Counted from the first letter of the stretch, positions 7,344-14,937 are shown. The stretch: 16,155 nt of DNA from Acidimicrobiales bacterium (GCA_013002375.1 JABDJW010000294.1:1-16155); one strand, 5' to 3'. Program-made: numbers and translations. The notes: generated by a model from the letters alone, not told the origin.

Positions 7344-8993
7344 TCACGGCGTCGAGGCGGGGAGGTAGACATCGGCGTGATCGGGGGACAGCAACGGCCG
7401 GCCCAGGATCACGTCGGCGGCCCGTTCGGCCAGCATCATGGTCGGGGCGTAGATGTTGCCGTTGGTGACGATGGGCATGATCGACGCATCGACCACCCGA
7501 AGACCGTCGACCCCGTGCACCCGGAACGTCTGCGGATCGATGACCGCCATGGGGTCGTCCGCCGCACCCATCTTGCAGGTACACGACGGGTGCAGGGCGG
7601 TCTCGCTGTCGCGGGCCACCCAGGCCATGATCTCCTCGTCGGTGCTGACCTCGGCGCCCGGCGAGATCTCGCCGCCGTTGTAGGGCTCGAAGGCCGGCTG
7701 ATTGAGGATGCGGCGTGCGGTGCGCACCGCTTCGATCCACTCGCGGCGATCGCGTTCGGTCGACAGGTAGTTGAACCGCACTTCGGGCTTCTGCCGGGGA
7801 TCGGTCGAGGTGATCTTCACGGTGCCGGTGGATTCGCTGAACATCGGCCCGACGTGCACTTGATAACCATGGCCCTCGGTCGGGGCCGAACCGTCGTAGC
7901 GAATCGCGATCGGCAGGAAGTGGAACATCAGGTTCGGGTAGGGTTCGTCGGGATTGCTGCGCACGAATGCACCGGCCTCGAAGTGATTCGTGGCCGCCGG
8001 GCCCTTCCGGAACAGCCATTGCAGCCCGATGATGGGCATGCGCCATTTAGCCAGGTGGGGCTGCATCGACACCGGTTCCTTGCAGGCGTATTGGATGTAG
8101 ACCTCGAGATGGTCCTGCATGTTCTCGCCGACGCCGGGGAGGTCGGCGACCAGGTCGACGCCGAGGCCCTCGAGGTGCTCACGACCGCCGATACCGGACA
8201 GCTGGAGAAGCTGGGGCGAGTTGAACGCGCCGCCGCACAAGATGATCTCGGTGCCCCGCACGGTGTGGCGCCTGCGGCCGCGCCGATACTCGACGCCGGT
8301 CGCTCTGGTGCCGTCGAACAACACGCGGTCGGCGTGGGCTCGGGTGATGAGATCGAGGTTGGGCCGGTCGAGCACGGGGTGCAGGTAGGCCCGGGCCGCG
8401 CTGAGGCGCCGGCCCCTTCGGACGTTCTTGTCGAACGCGGCGAAGCCCTCCTGGCGGTATCCGTTGACATCGTCGGTTCGGCGAAAGCCGGCCTGCGGCC
8501 CGGCGTCGAGCCACGCCTGGAACAGGGGGCTGGCGGCCGGCCCCCGTTCGAGCTCCAAGGGGCCGGCGTCGCCCCGCCAGTCGTCGCCACCGGCCAGGCA
8601 GTTCTCCATGCGCTTGAAGTAGGGCAGGCAATCGGCGTAGCGCCAGTTGGCCATGCCCGGAAGCATCGCCCACTTCTCGTAGTCCATCGGGTTGCCCCGC
8701 TGGAAGATCATGCCGTTGATGCTGCTCGAGCCGCCGAGCACCTTGCCCCGAGCGTGGTAGACCCAGCGCCCGTCCATATGGGGCTCGGGCTCGGACTCGT
8801 ACTTCCAGTCGTAGAACCGGCTGCCGATCGGGTAGGCGAGGGCCGCCGGCATGTGGATGAAGACATCCCACTTGAAGTCGGTGCGGCCCGCCTCGAGGAT
8901 GAGGACCCGGTTGTTGGGGTTGGCGCTCAGCCGGTTGGCCAACGCGCAGCCGGCCGAGCCGCCACCGATGATGATGTAGTCGTAGTCGGTCAA
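7344..8993 (-). CDS. GMC family FAD-dependent oxidoreductase (choline dehydrogenase-like)
   Basis: A 549-residue, full-length GMC oxidoreductase, which oxidises an alcohol to an aldehyde or ketone using FAD. Visible: the FAD-binding GGGSAGC at 10-16, acidic E34 at the end of the second strand, GMC signature 1 around GKVLGGSSSINGMIFQRG (83-100), GMC signature 2 around GAFNSPQLLQLSGIG (255-269), and the catalytic pair His468 (LHPSCTCKMG) and Asn513 (TNGNIYAPT). It resembles BetA-type choline dehydrogenases, but those include many alcohol dehydrogenases of other specificity, so no symbol is given. The start is a TTG at 8993, supported by a TACACT -10 element seven bases upstream; no ATG or GTG fits. 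It converges with the NTF2-like gene (26 bases between stops) and diverges from the MFS gene (38 bases). Confidence 0.93.
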   Translation of the reverse strand: MTDYDYIIIGGGSAGCALANRLSANPNNRVLILEAGRTDFKWDVFIHMPAALAYPIGSRFYDWKYESEPEPHMDGRWVYHARGKVLGGSSSINGMIFQRGNPMDYEKWAMLPGMANWRYADCLPYFKRMENCLAGGDDWRGDAGPLELERGPAASPLFQAWLDAGPQAGFRRTDDVNGYRQEGFAAFDKNVRRGRRLSAARAYLHPVLDRPNLDLITRAHADRVLFDGTRATGVEYRRGRRRHTVRGTEIILCGGAFNSPQLLQLSGIGGREHLEGLGVDLVADLPGVGENMQDHLEVYIQYACKEPVSMQPHLAKWRMPIIGLQWLFRKGPAATNHFEAGAFVRSNPDEPYPNLMFHFLPIAIRYDGSAPTEGHGYQVHVGPMFSESTGTVKITSTDPRQKPEVRFNYLSTERDRREWIEAVRTARRILNQPAFEPYNGGEISPGAEVSTDEEIMAWVARDSETALHPSCTCKMGAADDPMAVIDPQTFRVHGVDGLRVVDASIMPIVTNGNIYAPTMMLAERAADVILGRPLLSPDHADVYLPASTP

Positions 8994-9000
8994 GACCGTC

Positions 9001-9006
9001 AGTGTA
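9001..9006 (-). promoter_or_regulatory. -10 element of the GMC oxidoreductase gene
   Basis: TACACT on the minus strand matches TANNNT and precedes the TTG at 8993 by seven bases. It decides an otherwise doubtful TTG start. No comparable element is clear for the divergent MFS gene; AATTCT at 9017-9022 is the nearest candidate. Confidence 0.5.
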
Positions 9007-9031
9007 ATTCCAGGGCAATTCTTTGGCCTGA

Positions 9032-10333
9032 ATGGTTCGCCACTACGGTCGCACGATCACCGCTTCGACCACTACCTCGACCCCTGGGCCGCCCCCCAGC
9101 AAGCCGTTGGGCACGCTGCGGCACGGCCAATTCGCCCGCTTCATCGCCGGGGCGACAGTCGCGTCGATCGGGCAGTTCCTGTCCGGATTGGCGACGCCGT
9201 TCTACATGAACGAACTGACCGACTCGAACGCCTGGGTCGGGGCCAGCGGCTTTGCCGGGCTGATCCCGGCCGTCTTCTTGACGCCGCTCGCCGGGATCCT
9301 GGCTGATCGCATCAGTCGGCGGATCCTCCTGACCGTCGCCTACGGCATGCAGACGATCGCGATGACCGTGCTGCTGGTCATGTACCTGGCCGACGCACTG
9401 ACCCCGTGGCGCATCATCTTCATCATGTTGGCCTCGGGCTCGGTGGCCGGCTTCATGTTCGCACCGCTGCAATCGATGGCCCCCACGTTGGTGCCTCGGG
9501 CCGACCTGGTCCCGGCCGTCCAGCTCCTTTCGATCGCCTTCACCGTCGGTCGGGCGATTGGTCCGGGCCTCGGTGCCCTCGTGTTGTGGTCGACCGGCCC
9601 GGGGTTGGCCTACGGCATCGCGGTCGGTTGCCTGGTTTTCGCCACCGCGGCGATGGCCTCCACCCATCCCGACGAGCCGAAGGCCGCGGCACCCAGCAGC
9701 CTCCGGCGCGACTTCATCGAAGGCATCCGCTACATCCGAGCTCGTCCCGCGATCGGGCTGGCGGTGAAGGCCGCGTTTGCGATCGGGGCGTTCGGTGCGG
9801 TGTGGGCGTTCTCGTTGGCGGCCAGTGTGGCCGATGACGCGTACGGCGTCGGAGGCGGCGGGCTGGGGCTGTTGGCCACGATGATCGGCGTCGGTTCGGT
9901 GGGAGCCAGCATCTTCATCAGCAGGGGCGGGAGCGAAGTACGCCGATCGACCCTCGAACCGGTCGCGCTGTCGCTCTACGCGATCGGGGTCGCGATCGCC
10001 GCATCGACGCCTTGGTTCTACGTCGGCATGATCGGCTATTTCACCATGGGCATCGCCCACATGTGGCACAACGTCACGCTCTCGACCTCGCTGCAGGTCC
10101 AGGTGGAGGAGAGCCACCGGGGCCGGGTGATGTCGGTGTTCCTGGTGGCGATCCTCGGCGGATTGCCGATCGGGGCGATCGTGGGTGGCGCGCTCTCGGA
10201 TCTCCTACCCATTCGGGTGGTCATGGGTGGTTCAGCTTCGTTGATTGGCATCCTCACCGTCTGGTGGTGGTTCGCCGCCGACCGGTTCCATGGGCTCGAT
10301 GGCTCGCCGGTCGACGCGCACTCGTCGCGCTGA
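9032..10333 (+). CDS. MFS transporter, MFS_3 (enterobactin-exporter EntS-like) type
   Basis: A 433-residue polytopic membrane protein with about 10-12 hydrophobic segments. After a 30-residue Thr/Pro-rich cytoplasmic tail, the first helix begins near residue 37. The MFS loop signature GILADRISRR at 88-97 follows the second helix, and the second half carries VEESHRGRVMSVF, typical of the MFS_3 branch. Members are proton-driven exporters of siderophores, drugs or other small molecules. The ATG at 9032 is the first in frame; no good Shine-Dalgarno is seen. It diverges from the GMC oxidoreductase with 38 bases between starts, so the two may be jointly regulated, which would fit export or uptake of that enzyme's substrate or product (inference). 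It converges with the operon that ends at 10484, across a 150-base gap where I see no convincing terminator. Confidence 0.9.
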   Translation: MVRHYGRTITASTTTSTPGPPPSKPLGTLRHGQFARFIAGATVASIGQFLSGLATPFYMNELTDSNAWVGASGFAGLIPAVFLTPLAGILADRISRRILLTVAYGMQTIAMTVLLVMYLADALTPWRIIFIMLASGSVAGFMFAPLQSMAPTLVPRADLVPAVQLLSIAFTVGRAIGPGLGALVLWSTGPGLAYGIAVGCLVFATAAMASTHPDEPKAAAPSSLRRDFIEGIRYIRARPAIGLAVKAAFAIGAFGAVWAFSLAASVADDAYGVGGGGLGLLATMIGVGSVGASIFISRGGSEVRRSTLEPVALSLYAIGVAIAASTPWFYVGMIGYFTMGIAHMWHNVTLSTSLQVQVEESHRGRVMSVFLVAILGGLPIGAIVGGALSDLLPIRVVMGGSASLIGILTVWWWFAADRFHGLDGSPVDAHSSR

Positions 10334-10483
10334 CTCGCTCGCGCTGCGCCCGATCGACTAAAAACGGTGATCGAGGCATCGAAGCGACGGCTCGACGCCC
10401 CAGGCGCACTGGCCCGGACGGAACTGAACGCTTACTCACCATGGCGGGAGAGTCGGACGGGTCGGTTCGTCGCGTCTGCCCGG

Positions 10484-11305
10484 CTACTGTCCCGGCGGCA
10501 CCTTCAGACCGGCGTCATTGGCCGGACGGTCCCGCGACAGGAAGGCGCCGGCATCGGCCAGGATGAACTGGCCGGTGATGCAGCGGGCCAGATCGCTGGT
10601 CAGAAACACCGCGAGGCGGGCGAGCTCGTCGGGTTCGACCATGCGCCGCAGCGGCGTCGACGCCACGATCTGTTCGACCCGCTCCTCGGTGAACGCCGCG
10701 GCGACGGTCTCGGTGAGGGTGGTGCCGGGAGCGATCGCCAACACACGGACACCGGCCGGCCCGAGCTCGACCGCCATCGAGGTCACCAGATGGTTCACCG
10801 CAGCCTTGGCCGCCGCATAGGCGCTGTTGAACGAAGAGGGGCGGGTGGTTTCGCCCGAGGTCACGAACAGGATCACGCCGCCCGCGCCGTGGGCCAGCAT
10901 CGCCTCGGCTTCGGCCCGGCCGCAGAGCGCGGCCAGAGTGAGGTTCTGATCGACGATGTCGCGCCAGTCGTCGCCGCGGTACTGCACGAACGGCTTGAGT
11001 CCGCGACCGGGCGGCAACATTCCGATGTTGTTCACCGCCATGGTGATCGGCCCGAGCGCCTCGGTGATGTCGGCGACCATTTGATCGATCGAGGCATCGT
11101 CGCGGCAGTCGGCGATGAAGGCCTGGGCCCGACCGCCGGCCGCTTCGATCTCGGCGACGACCGCGGCGGCCGGTTCGGCCCGGATATCGTTGACCGCAAC
11201 GGTCGCGCCGGCGTCGGCGAGCCACCGGGCGATCTCGCGACCGATACCGGCACCGGCGCCGGTGACCACTGCGACCCGCCCGTCGTGATCGATCGTGATG
11301 CTCAC
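10484..11305 (-). CDS. SDR family NAD(P)-dependent oxidoreductase (last gene of the UGSC operon)
   Basis: A complete classical SDR of 273 residues. It shows TGAGAGIG at 15-22 for coenzyme binding, an acidic D40 at the end of the second strand favouring NAD(H), NNIG at 92-95 (a variant of NNAG), catalytic Ser150, Tyr163 and Lys167 (YAAAK), and PG at 193-194. It is expected to be a cytoplasmic alcohol/ketone dehydrogenase or a 3-oxoacyl reductase-like enzyme; the substrate is unknown. The GTG start at 11305 overlaps the stop of the UGSC gene by four bases (GTGA). That overlap only makes sense if the UGSC gene is translated through its internal TGA, and it implies translational coupling. The C-terminal tail (about residues 256-273) is slightly longer than usual. 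Confidence 0.92.
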   Translation of the reverse strand: MSITIDHDGRVAVVTGAGAGIGREIARWLADAGATVAVNDIRAEPAAAVVAEIEAAGGRAQAFIADCRDDASIDQMVADITEALGPITMAVNNIGMLPPGRGLKPFVQYRGDDWRDIVDQNLTLAALCGRAEAEAMLAHGAGGVILFVTSGETTRPSSFNSAYAAAKAAVNHLVTSMAVELGPAGVRVLAIAPGTTLTETVAAAFTEERVEQIVASTPLRRMVEPDELARLAVFLTSDLARCITGQFILADAGAFLSRDRPANDAGLKVPPGQ

Positions 11306-11817
11306 CGAGCGAACGCCGCGATCAGATCGTCGACGGCCGCATCGGCCCAGGCCAGGACCGTCGCGGCCTCGGTGCCACCCAACGGATGGGGGACGGTCAC
11401 GATGCGGGCATTGGTGGCGCCCAGGCTGGCTGCGGTCTCGGTGGTGAGATCGACGAATCGCTCAGTGGTGACGACGACGGCCGGTATGCCCGCCGCCTCG
11501 AGTTGGACGGAGTCGTGGACACTCCACGACGTGCAGCTGCCTCAATCGGCGCTGCCGGTGAGCACCAGTTGGACCTGTCTGGTGAGTCGGCCCATCACTT
11601 GATCGGGGGCAGCGAGCGCGGCGTTCTTGGTCTCGACCGGTCCGACGATCGCGCCGGTGCGCTCGGCCAGTCGTTCGGCCATACGGTTGAGCAGCAGGCC
11701 GGCGTTCGGTTTGGTGTTGTCGAGAATGCCTATGGTGAGGCCTTTGAGATCACCGGCGGCGTGCGCGCCGGCGGCAATCGTGGCAGTGGTCGGGCCGTCG
11801 GGCGCGTAGATCCTCAT
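11302..11817 (-). CDS. UGSC family selenoprotein, UGA (Sec92) read through
   Basis: A 171-residue protein if the in-frame TGA at 11544-11542 is read as selenocysteine. Residues 1-91 give a small alpha/beta fold (LTIGILDNTKPNAG at 27-40, QLVLTGSAD at 83-91). Then come U92-G-S-C95-TSW and a conserved-looking VHDSVQLEAAGIPAVVV segment, and the frame runs on to a TGA at 11304-11302. This matches the UGSC (seleno)protein family, named for this motif and known with Sec or Cys at the first position; the U-x-x-C pair implies redox chemistry, but the reaction is unknown. Support for readthrough: the motif sits exactly at the TGA, 79 codons stay open and protein-like, a hairpin follows the TGA, and both ends overlap neighbouring genes by four bases (ATGA upstream, GTGA downstream). 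The alternative is a Cys-to-stop mutation. A standard caller would annotate only 11542-11817. Confidence 0.88.
11512..11530 (-). promoter_or_regulatory. SECIS-like hairpin in the UGSC mRNA
   Basis: Just after the TGA, the minus-strand RNA holds a perfect 7-base-pair stem, GUCGUGG (11530-11524) with CCACGAC (11518-11512), closing the 5-base loop AGUGU. The first loop base is 19 nt after the UGA, within the distance range of bacterial SECIS elements, and G is the second loop base, as the bacterial consensus requires among the first two positions. The stem lies in coding sequence (TSWSVHD), as expected for SelB-dependent insertion in bacteria. A competing short palindrome, GCAGCUGC, lies directly after the UGA. 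Confidence 0.6.
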
Positions 11818-12857
11818 ACGGGAACCGTAACGCTCTTGGTCATGCCCCAGCTGGGAATGACACAACTGTGTTTGCCCGCGCCGCCGGTCACGAAGACCTT
11901 GATGTTGTCGGGCACTTCGGTCATCGCCATCAGGGCATCGTCGTCGAGTTCCTCCTGCCAGGGCGCCCAGGCCCGTAGGGCGAACGCCCGGCGGAGATCG
12001 CCGACCCGCATCTGGGCCTTCTCGAACAGCCACTGGGCTACGTCGGCTCGGTCGAGCCCCATCTTGGCCATGGCTGCCGCATGCTCGGGACACAGGGCGA
12101 CGAAGTACTCGCCCTGGCTGATCGGCGCGTTGTTCTGGCCGAGCGACGTCATGGCCGAGGCCACCTTGTCGAGGATGGCACCGGCATCGGCCGACTCCAT
12201 GTCGTGCACGTTGTGGGGCCCCTCGCCGCAGTGCAGCGTCACCGCGCCGGCGGCGTCGACACCCACGCTGGCCGGGTAGGCGCCCCACGGGGACGCAGCC
12301 TCGTTCTCGGCCACGCAGTAGGTGTACTTGGCCGGGCCACCCTGGGTCGAGGCATCGCCCGGACCAGGGGTCGCGCCGGCGATGTGCAGCAGGATCAGGC
12401 GCACTGCCCGACCCGTGCTGGCGTTGGCCCGGTTGCCGGGGCCGAACGAACCCAGGCCGGCGTTGTAGCCGCCGGCGCTGACCGCCTCGCCGTGTACGAT
12501 CAGCAGCGGTGCCACCGGGTGTGTCGTGGCGTTGACGCCCCGCAGGTTCAGTTCGGGCGCGGCGAGCGCCCGCACAGCGGCCACCAGCACCGGCAGGTGT
12601 TCGGGCGCGCAGCCGGCGAGTACGGCGTTGACCGCGATCATCCGCCGGGTGGCCAGACCGCCGCGGGGTTCCAGGGTGGCGATGACCTCGTCGGGGTCGG
12701 TGTCGGGCGTTCCGGCCAACATCGCTTCGACCCGTTCGATGGTCGGCGGCACCAGCGGGAGTCCGTCCCCCCAACCGTGTTCGGCGAAGAGCTCCATCAC
12801 CGCGATCGGATCTTCGGTGGCCAGGTCGAGCATTTTGGGCTGGTCGACGGCGCTCAC
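11814..12857 (-). CDS. Conserved partner protein of the UGSC selenoprotein (function unknown)
   Basis: A soluble protein of 347 residues that I cannot assign to a named enzyme family. It begins with GWGDGLPLVPPT at 28-39, then a mostly helical region (67-100), a glycine-rich segment GGYNAGLGSFGPGNRAN (129-145), TYCVAENE at 179-186 and HCGEGPHNVHD at 209-219, and it ends in TGGAGKHSCVIPSWG at 324-338. Cys181, Cys210, Cys256 and Cys332 with nearby histidines could be redox or metal ligands. There is no signal peptide or membrane segment. The GTG start at 12857 overlaps the previous stop (GTGA) with GGGAGG about six bases ahead; its stop overlaps the UGSC ATG (ATGA). Coupling on both sides suggests a complex or equal amounts of the two proteins (inference). 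Confidence 0.85.
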   Translation of the reverse strand: MSAVDQPKMLDLATEDPIAVMELFAEHGWGDGLPLVPPTIERVEAMLAGTPDTDPDEVIATLEPRGGLATRRMIAVNAVLAGCAPEHLPVLVAAVRALAAPELNLRGVNATTHPVAPLLIVHGEAVSAGGYNAGLGSFGPGNRANASTGRAVRLILLHIAGATPGPGDASTQGGPAKYTYCVAENEAASPWGAYPASVGVDAAGAVTLHCGEGPHNVHDMESADAGAILDKVASAMTSLGQNNAPISQGEYFVALCPEHAAAMAKMGLDRADVAQWLFEKAQMRVGDLRRAFALRAWAPWQEELDDDALMAMTEVPDNIKVFVTGGAGKHSCVIPSWGMTKSVTVPV

Positions 12858-13930
12858 TCGGCCTCCCTCCCATACGCGGCGATGATCGGTTCGAGCTCGG
12901 TCGGCGTGGCACCGTGGGTGATCACGCCGTCGCAGCCGAGCGCGAACTGGTTCCTGATCGCGGCAACGCATTGGGCCGGGGAGCCGGTGGCGCTCGACGC
13001 GAGCCACTCGTCGGGTAGCAGCGTGGCGACATGTTCGAGCTCGTCCGTCGTGCCCGAGACATCGAGGCCGCCGCGAAAGTTGGCCACCAGCTCGTCGTTT
13101 CGGAACCGCTCCAGTACCGCGGGATCCCAGTCGTTCGTGCGCACCAGCAGGTCGCCGTAGCCCTGAAGGTACGTGGCCAGGCGCCCGACCGACTTCATCA
13201 ACCGGCGATCTTCGGGGAAGTGATCGCCGATCGTGGCGAAACACGACCACACCTTCACGTCGGCAGGGTCGCGTCCGGCTTCCTCGGCCGCGGTCTTGAC
13301 CGTCTCGACACAGCGAGCCGTGGTCTCGTCGGTGAAGTAAGTGTGGAGTATGACCTCGTCGAAGCAGCGGCCGGCCAGCTTCAGGGTGTTCGGGCCGAAG
13401 GCGACCAGGTTCATCGGCAGGTGTTCGTCGAGTGTCGCGTCGAGATGCAGGAGCGGGTAGCTGCCGGCCGGCCCATCGTGGCCCATGATCACCTCGCCCC
13501 GGAACAACCGGCGCATGAGGCCGGCGAAATCCTCCATCTGCGCGGTGGTGATGCGGTCGATGCCGTAGGCGTCCTGCAGGCGATCGATGCCGCGGCCGAG
13601 GCCCAGAACGAAGCGCCCGTCGGTCAGGCTCTGCATCGTGCGGGCGTAGCCGGCGGTGACCATCGGGTGGCGGGTGTTGTGGTTCGTGGCCGCAGTGGCG
13701 ATCGTGATGTGTTCGGTCACCGCGCCGGCCGCGCCGCACAGCGTGGCGGCTTCTTTCTTGTTGTAGCGCTCGGAGATGAAGGCAGTGCCGAAGCCCATCG
13801 CCTCGCCCTGCCGGACCTCGTCGAGAAGATCCCGGGAACTGGCTGCTTGGCCGGACAGGGCATAGAAGCCGAGCTCGGGGTGGGCAAGGGGCGTCGTGGC
13901 GGGCGCAGTGGCCTCGTCGGTCGCGGACAT
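12854..13930 (-). CDS. LLM class (probable F420-dependent) oxidoreductase, first gene of the UGSC operon
   Basis: A 358-residue protein of the luciferase-like monooxygenase superfamily, TIM-barrel type. Characteristic segments: ELGFYALSG at 19-27, EAMGFGTAFISERYNKKE at 43-60 (end of the second barrel strand), ITIATAATNHNTRHP at 75-89, and GRFVLGLGRG at 105-114. Segment order and length resemble the probable F420-dependent oxidoreductases of mycobacteria (I think of the MSMEG_2249-type family, from memory). It would transfer hydride between F420 and an unknown substrate. The ATG at 13930 has no Shine-Dalgarno but a TACGGT -10 six bases upstream, so a leaderless mRNA is likely. This promoter would drive all four operon genes. 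The stop overlaps the GTG of the next gene. Confidence 0.9.
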   Translation of the reverse strand: MSATDEATAPATTPLAHPELGFYALSGQAASSRDLLDEVRQGEAMGFGTAFISERYNKKEAATLCGAAGAVTEHITIATAATNHNTRHPMVTAGYARTMQSLTDGRFVLGLGRGIDRLQDAYGIDRITTAQMEDFAGLMRRLFRGEVIMGHDGPAGSYPLLHLDATLDEHLPMNLVAFGPNTLKLAGRCFDEVILHTYFTDETTARCVETVKTAAEEAGRDPADVKVWSCFATIGDHFPEDRRLMKSVGRLATYLQGYGDLLVRTNDWDPAVLERFRNDELVANFRGGLDVSGTTDELEHVATLLPDEWLASSATGSPAQCVAAIRNQFALGCDGVITHGATPTELEPIIAAYGREAE

Positions 13931-13936
13931 GCGAGC

Positions 13937-13942
13937 ACCGTA
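13937..13942 (-). promoter_or_regulatory. -10 element of the UGSC operon
   Basis: TACGGT on the minus strand matches TANNNT with six bases to the ATG at 13930. Only 26 bases separate that ATG from the divergent plus-strand start at 13957, so this element faces or overlaps the other gene's leader. Confidence 0.45.
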
Positions 13943-13956
13943 GCGGCCGGGCCAGG

Positions 13957-14937
13957 ATGGGAGCCATGGCGCATCCCGACGACGAGTTTCATCCGCCGGC
14001 GACCGACGATCCGTACTGGACCGAGACGTGCTGGTTCACCTTCACCGTTCCCGAGCGCAAGCTCTCGGGTCAGCTCTACCCGTTCTTCCGCCCGAACCAG
14101 GGGGTGACGTCGGGCGGAGCGTACTTCTGGGATGCAGAACCGGCGCCCTACGGCAACAGCCAGCCCTGGAACATCCGCTACGGGAAGAACTTCTGGCACC
14201 TGCCGATTCCGGATCAACCCCTGTCGGACATCGCGCTGGCCAACGGAATCCGGTACCGCTGCCTGGAAGACCAATCGGTGTACCAGATCGGCTACGTCGA
14301 TCCCGACCCGACCGATGGTCAGGCGCCGGACATCGAGGTCGAGCTGCTCTTCACCGCCGTCGCTGCGCCCAATTACCTGAGCGGATCGCACCTCGACCAA
14401 CCCGGCCGGTACACGGGCACGATAGCGCTCGAGGGTGAGACGATCGTGGTCGATTCGTTCGGGTTCCGGGACCGCTCCTGGGGCGTACGTCCCCAGTTCG
14501 GCCTCGGCCTGGCCGGGTCGCCGGCGATGCGGGGCGGCTACAGCTACGCGACCGCGTCCGAGCGCGATGGCTGGCACGCGATCACGATGTCGTTCAGCGA
14601 TGGGTTGAGCGATGCCGAATCGGAGTGCATCGGTATTCACGGCGATGTCGTGCGCGATGGCACCTGGGCGAAGTTGGCTGCCGGCCGACGCACGGTGCTC
14701 GAGCGTTGCGCTGACACCGGTGCTCCCACCCACGTCGCGCTCGACATCACCGATGAGCTCGGGCGGGAACTCCACGCCGAAGGCCGAGGCCACAACAAGC
14801 TCGGCGTACACCTCAACCCGAACCTGTTCACCTGGAACTGTCTGACCGAGTGGACCTTCGATGGCATCACCGCGTGGGGCGAGGACCACGACAACTGGAG
14901 CGCCACCGCCGCCCGCCGCTTTTTCCGCAGGGTCTGA
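13957..14937 (+). CDS. CrtC/AttH lipocalin-like protein (hydroxyneurosporene synthase-like, DUF7064/7065-type)
   Basis: A 326-residue soluble, beta-rich protein. FGFRDRSWGVRP at 168-179, preceded by a RYTGTIALEGETIVVDS segment, resembles the conserved D-x-x-WG block of the CrtC (carotenoid 1,2-hydratase) and AttH-like double-lipocalin families. In actinobacteria such proteins occur with lipid or steroid catabolism genes and are now often labelled DUF7064/DUF7065 (from memory). Aromatic residues at the N-terminus (WTETCWFTF, 21-29) suit a hydrophobic ligand. No catalytic role can be read directly. The start may be ATG 13957 or ATG 13966; GGGAG at 13959-13963 is very close to the second. The stop TGA (14935-14937) lies inside a palindromic repeat, so the last residues (about 323-326) may derive from that element. 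It diverges from the UGSC operon by 26 bases. Confidence 0.75.
   Translation: MGAMAHPDDEFHPPATDDPYWTETCWFTFTVPERKLSGQLYPFFRPNQGVTSGGAYFWDAEPAPYGNSQPWNIRYGKNFWHLPIPDQPLSDIALANGIRYRCLEDQSVYQIGYVDPDPTDGQAPDIEVELLFTAVAAPNYLSGSHLDQPGRYTGTIALEGETIVVDSFGFRDRSWGVRPQFGLGLAGSPAMRGGYSYATASERDGWHAITMSFSDGLSDAESECIGIHGDVVRDGTWAKLAAGRRTVLERCADTGAPTHVALDITDELGRELHAEGRGHNKLGVHLNPNLFTWNCLTEWTFDGITAWGEDHDNWSATAARRFFRRV

Noticed and set aside
7377..9209. Plus-strand frame of 610 codons opposite the GMC gene
   Set aside because: The minus strand encodes a full GMC oxidoreductase with both signatures and the catalytic His/Asn. The plus frame has no recognisable motifs.
10334..10483. Terminator or small gene in the gap between the MFS and SDR genes
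   Set aside because: Only short, weak inverted repeats are visible with no T-tract, and no frame has a convincing start and protein-like sequence. A GCGCTGCG-type motif shared with about 3364 is too short to count as a repeat.
11542..11817. A free-standing 91-residue protein ending at the internal TGA
   Set aside because: It would stop just before the family's GSC motif and leave 79 conserved-looking codons and the downstream GTGA overlap unexplained. Selenocysteine readthrough fits better.
12858..13967. Open frame upstream of the partner gene, overlapping the LLM gene in another frame
   Set aside because: The LLM frame carries the conserved protein, and a good Shine-Dalgarno plus GTGA overlap places the partner's start at 12857.
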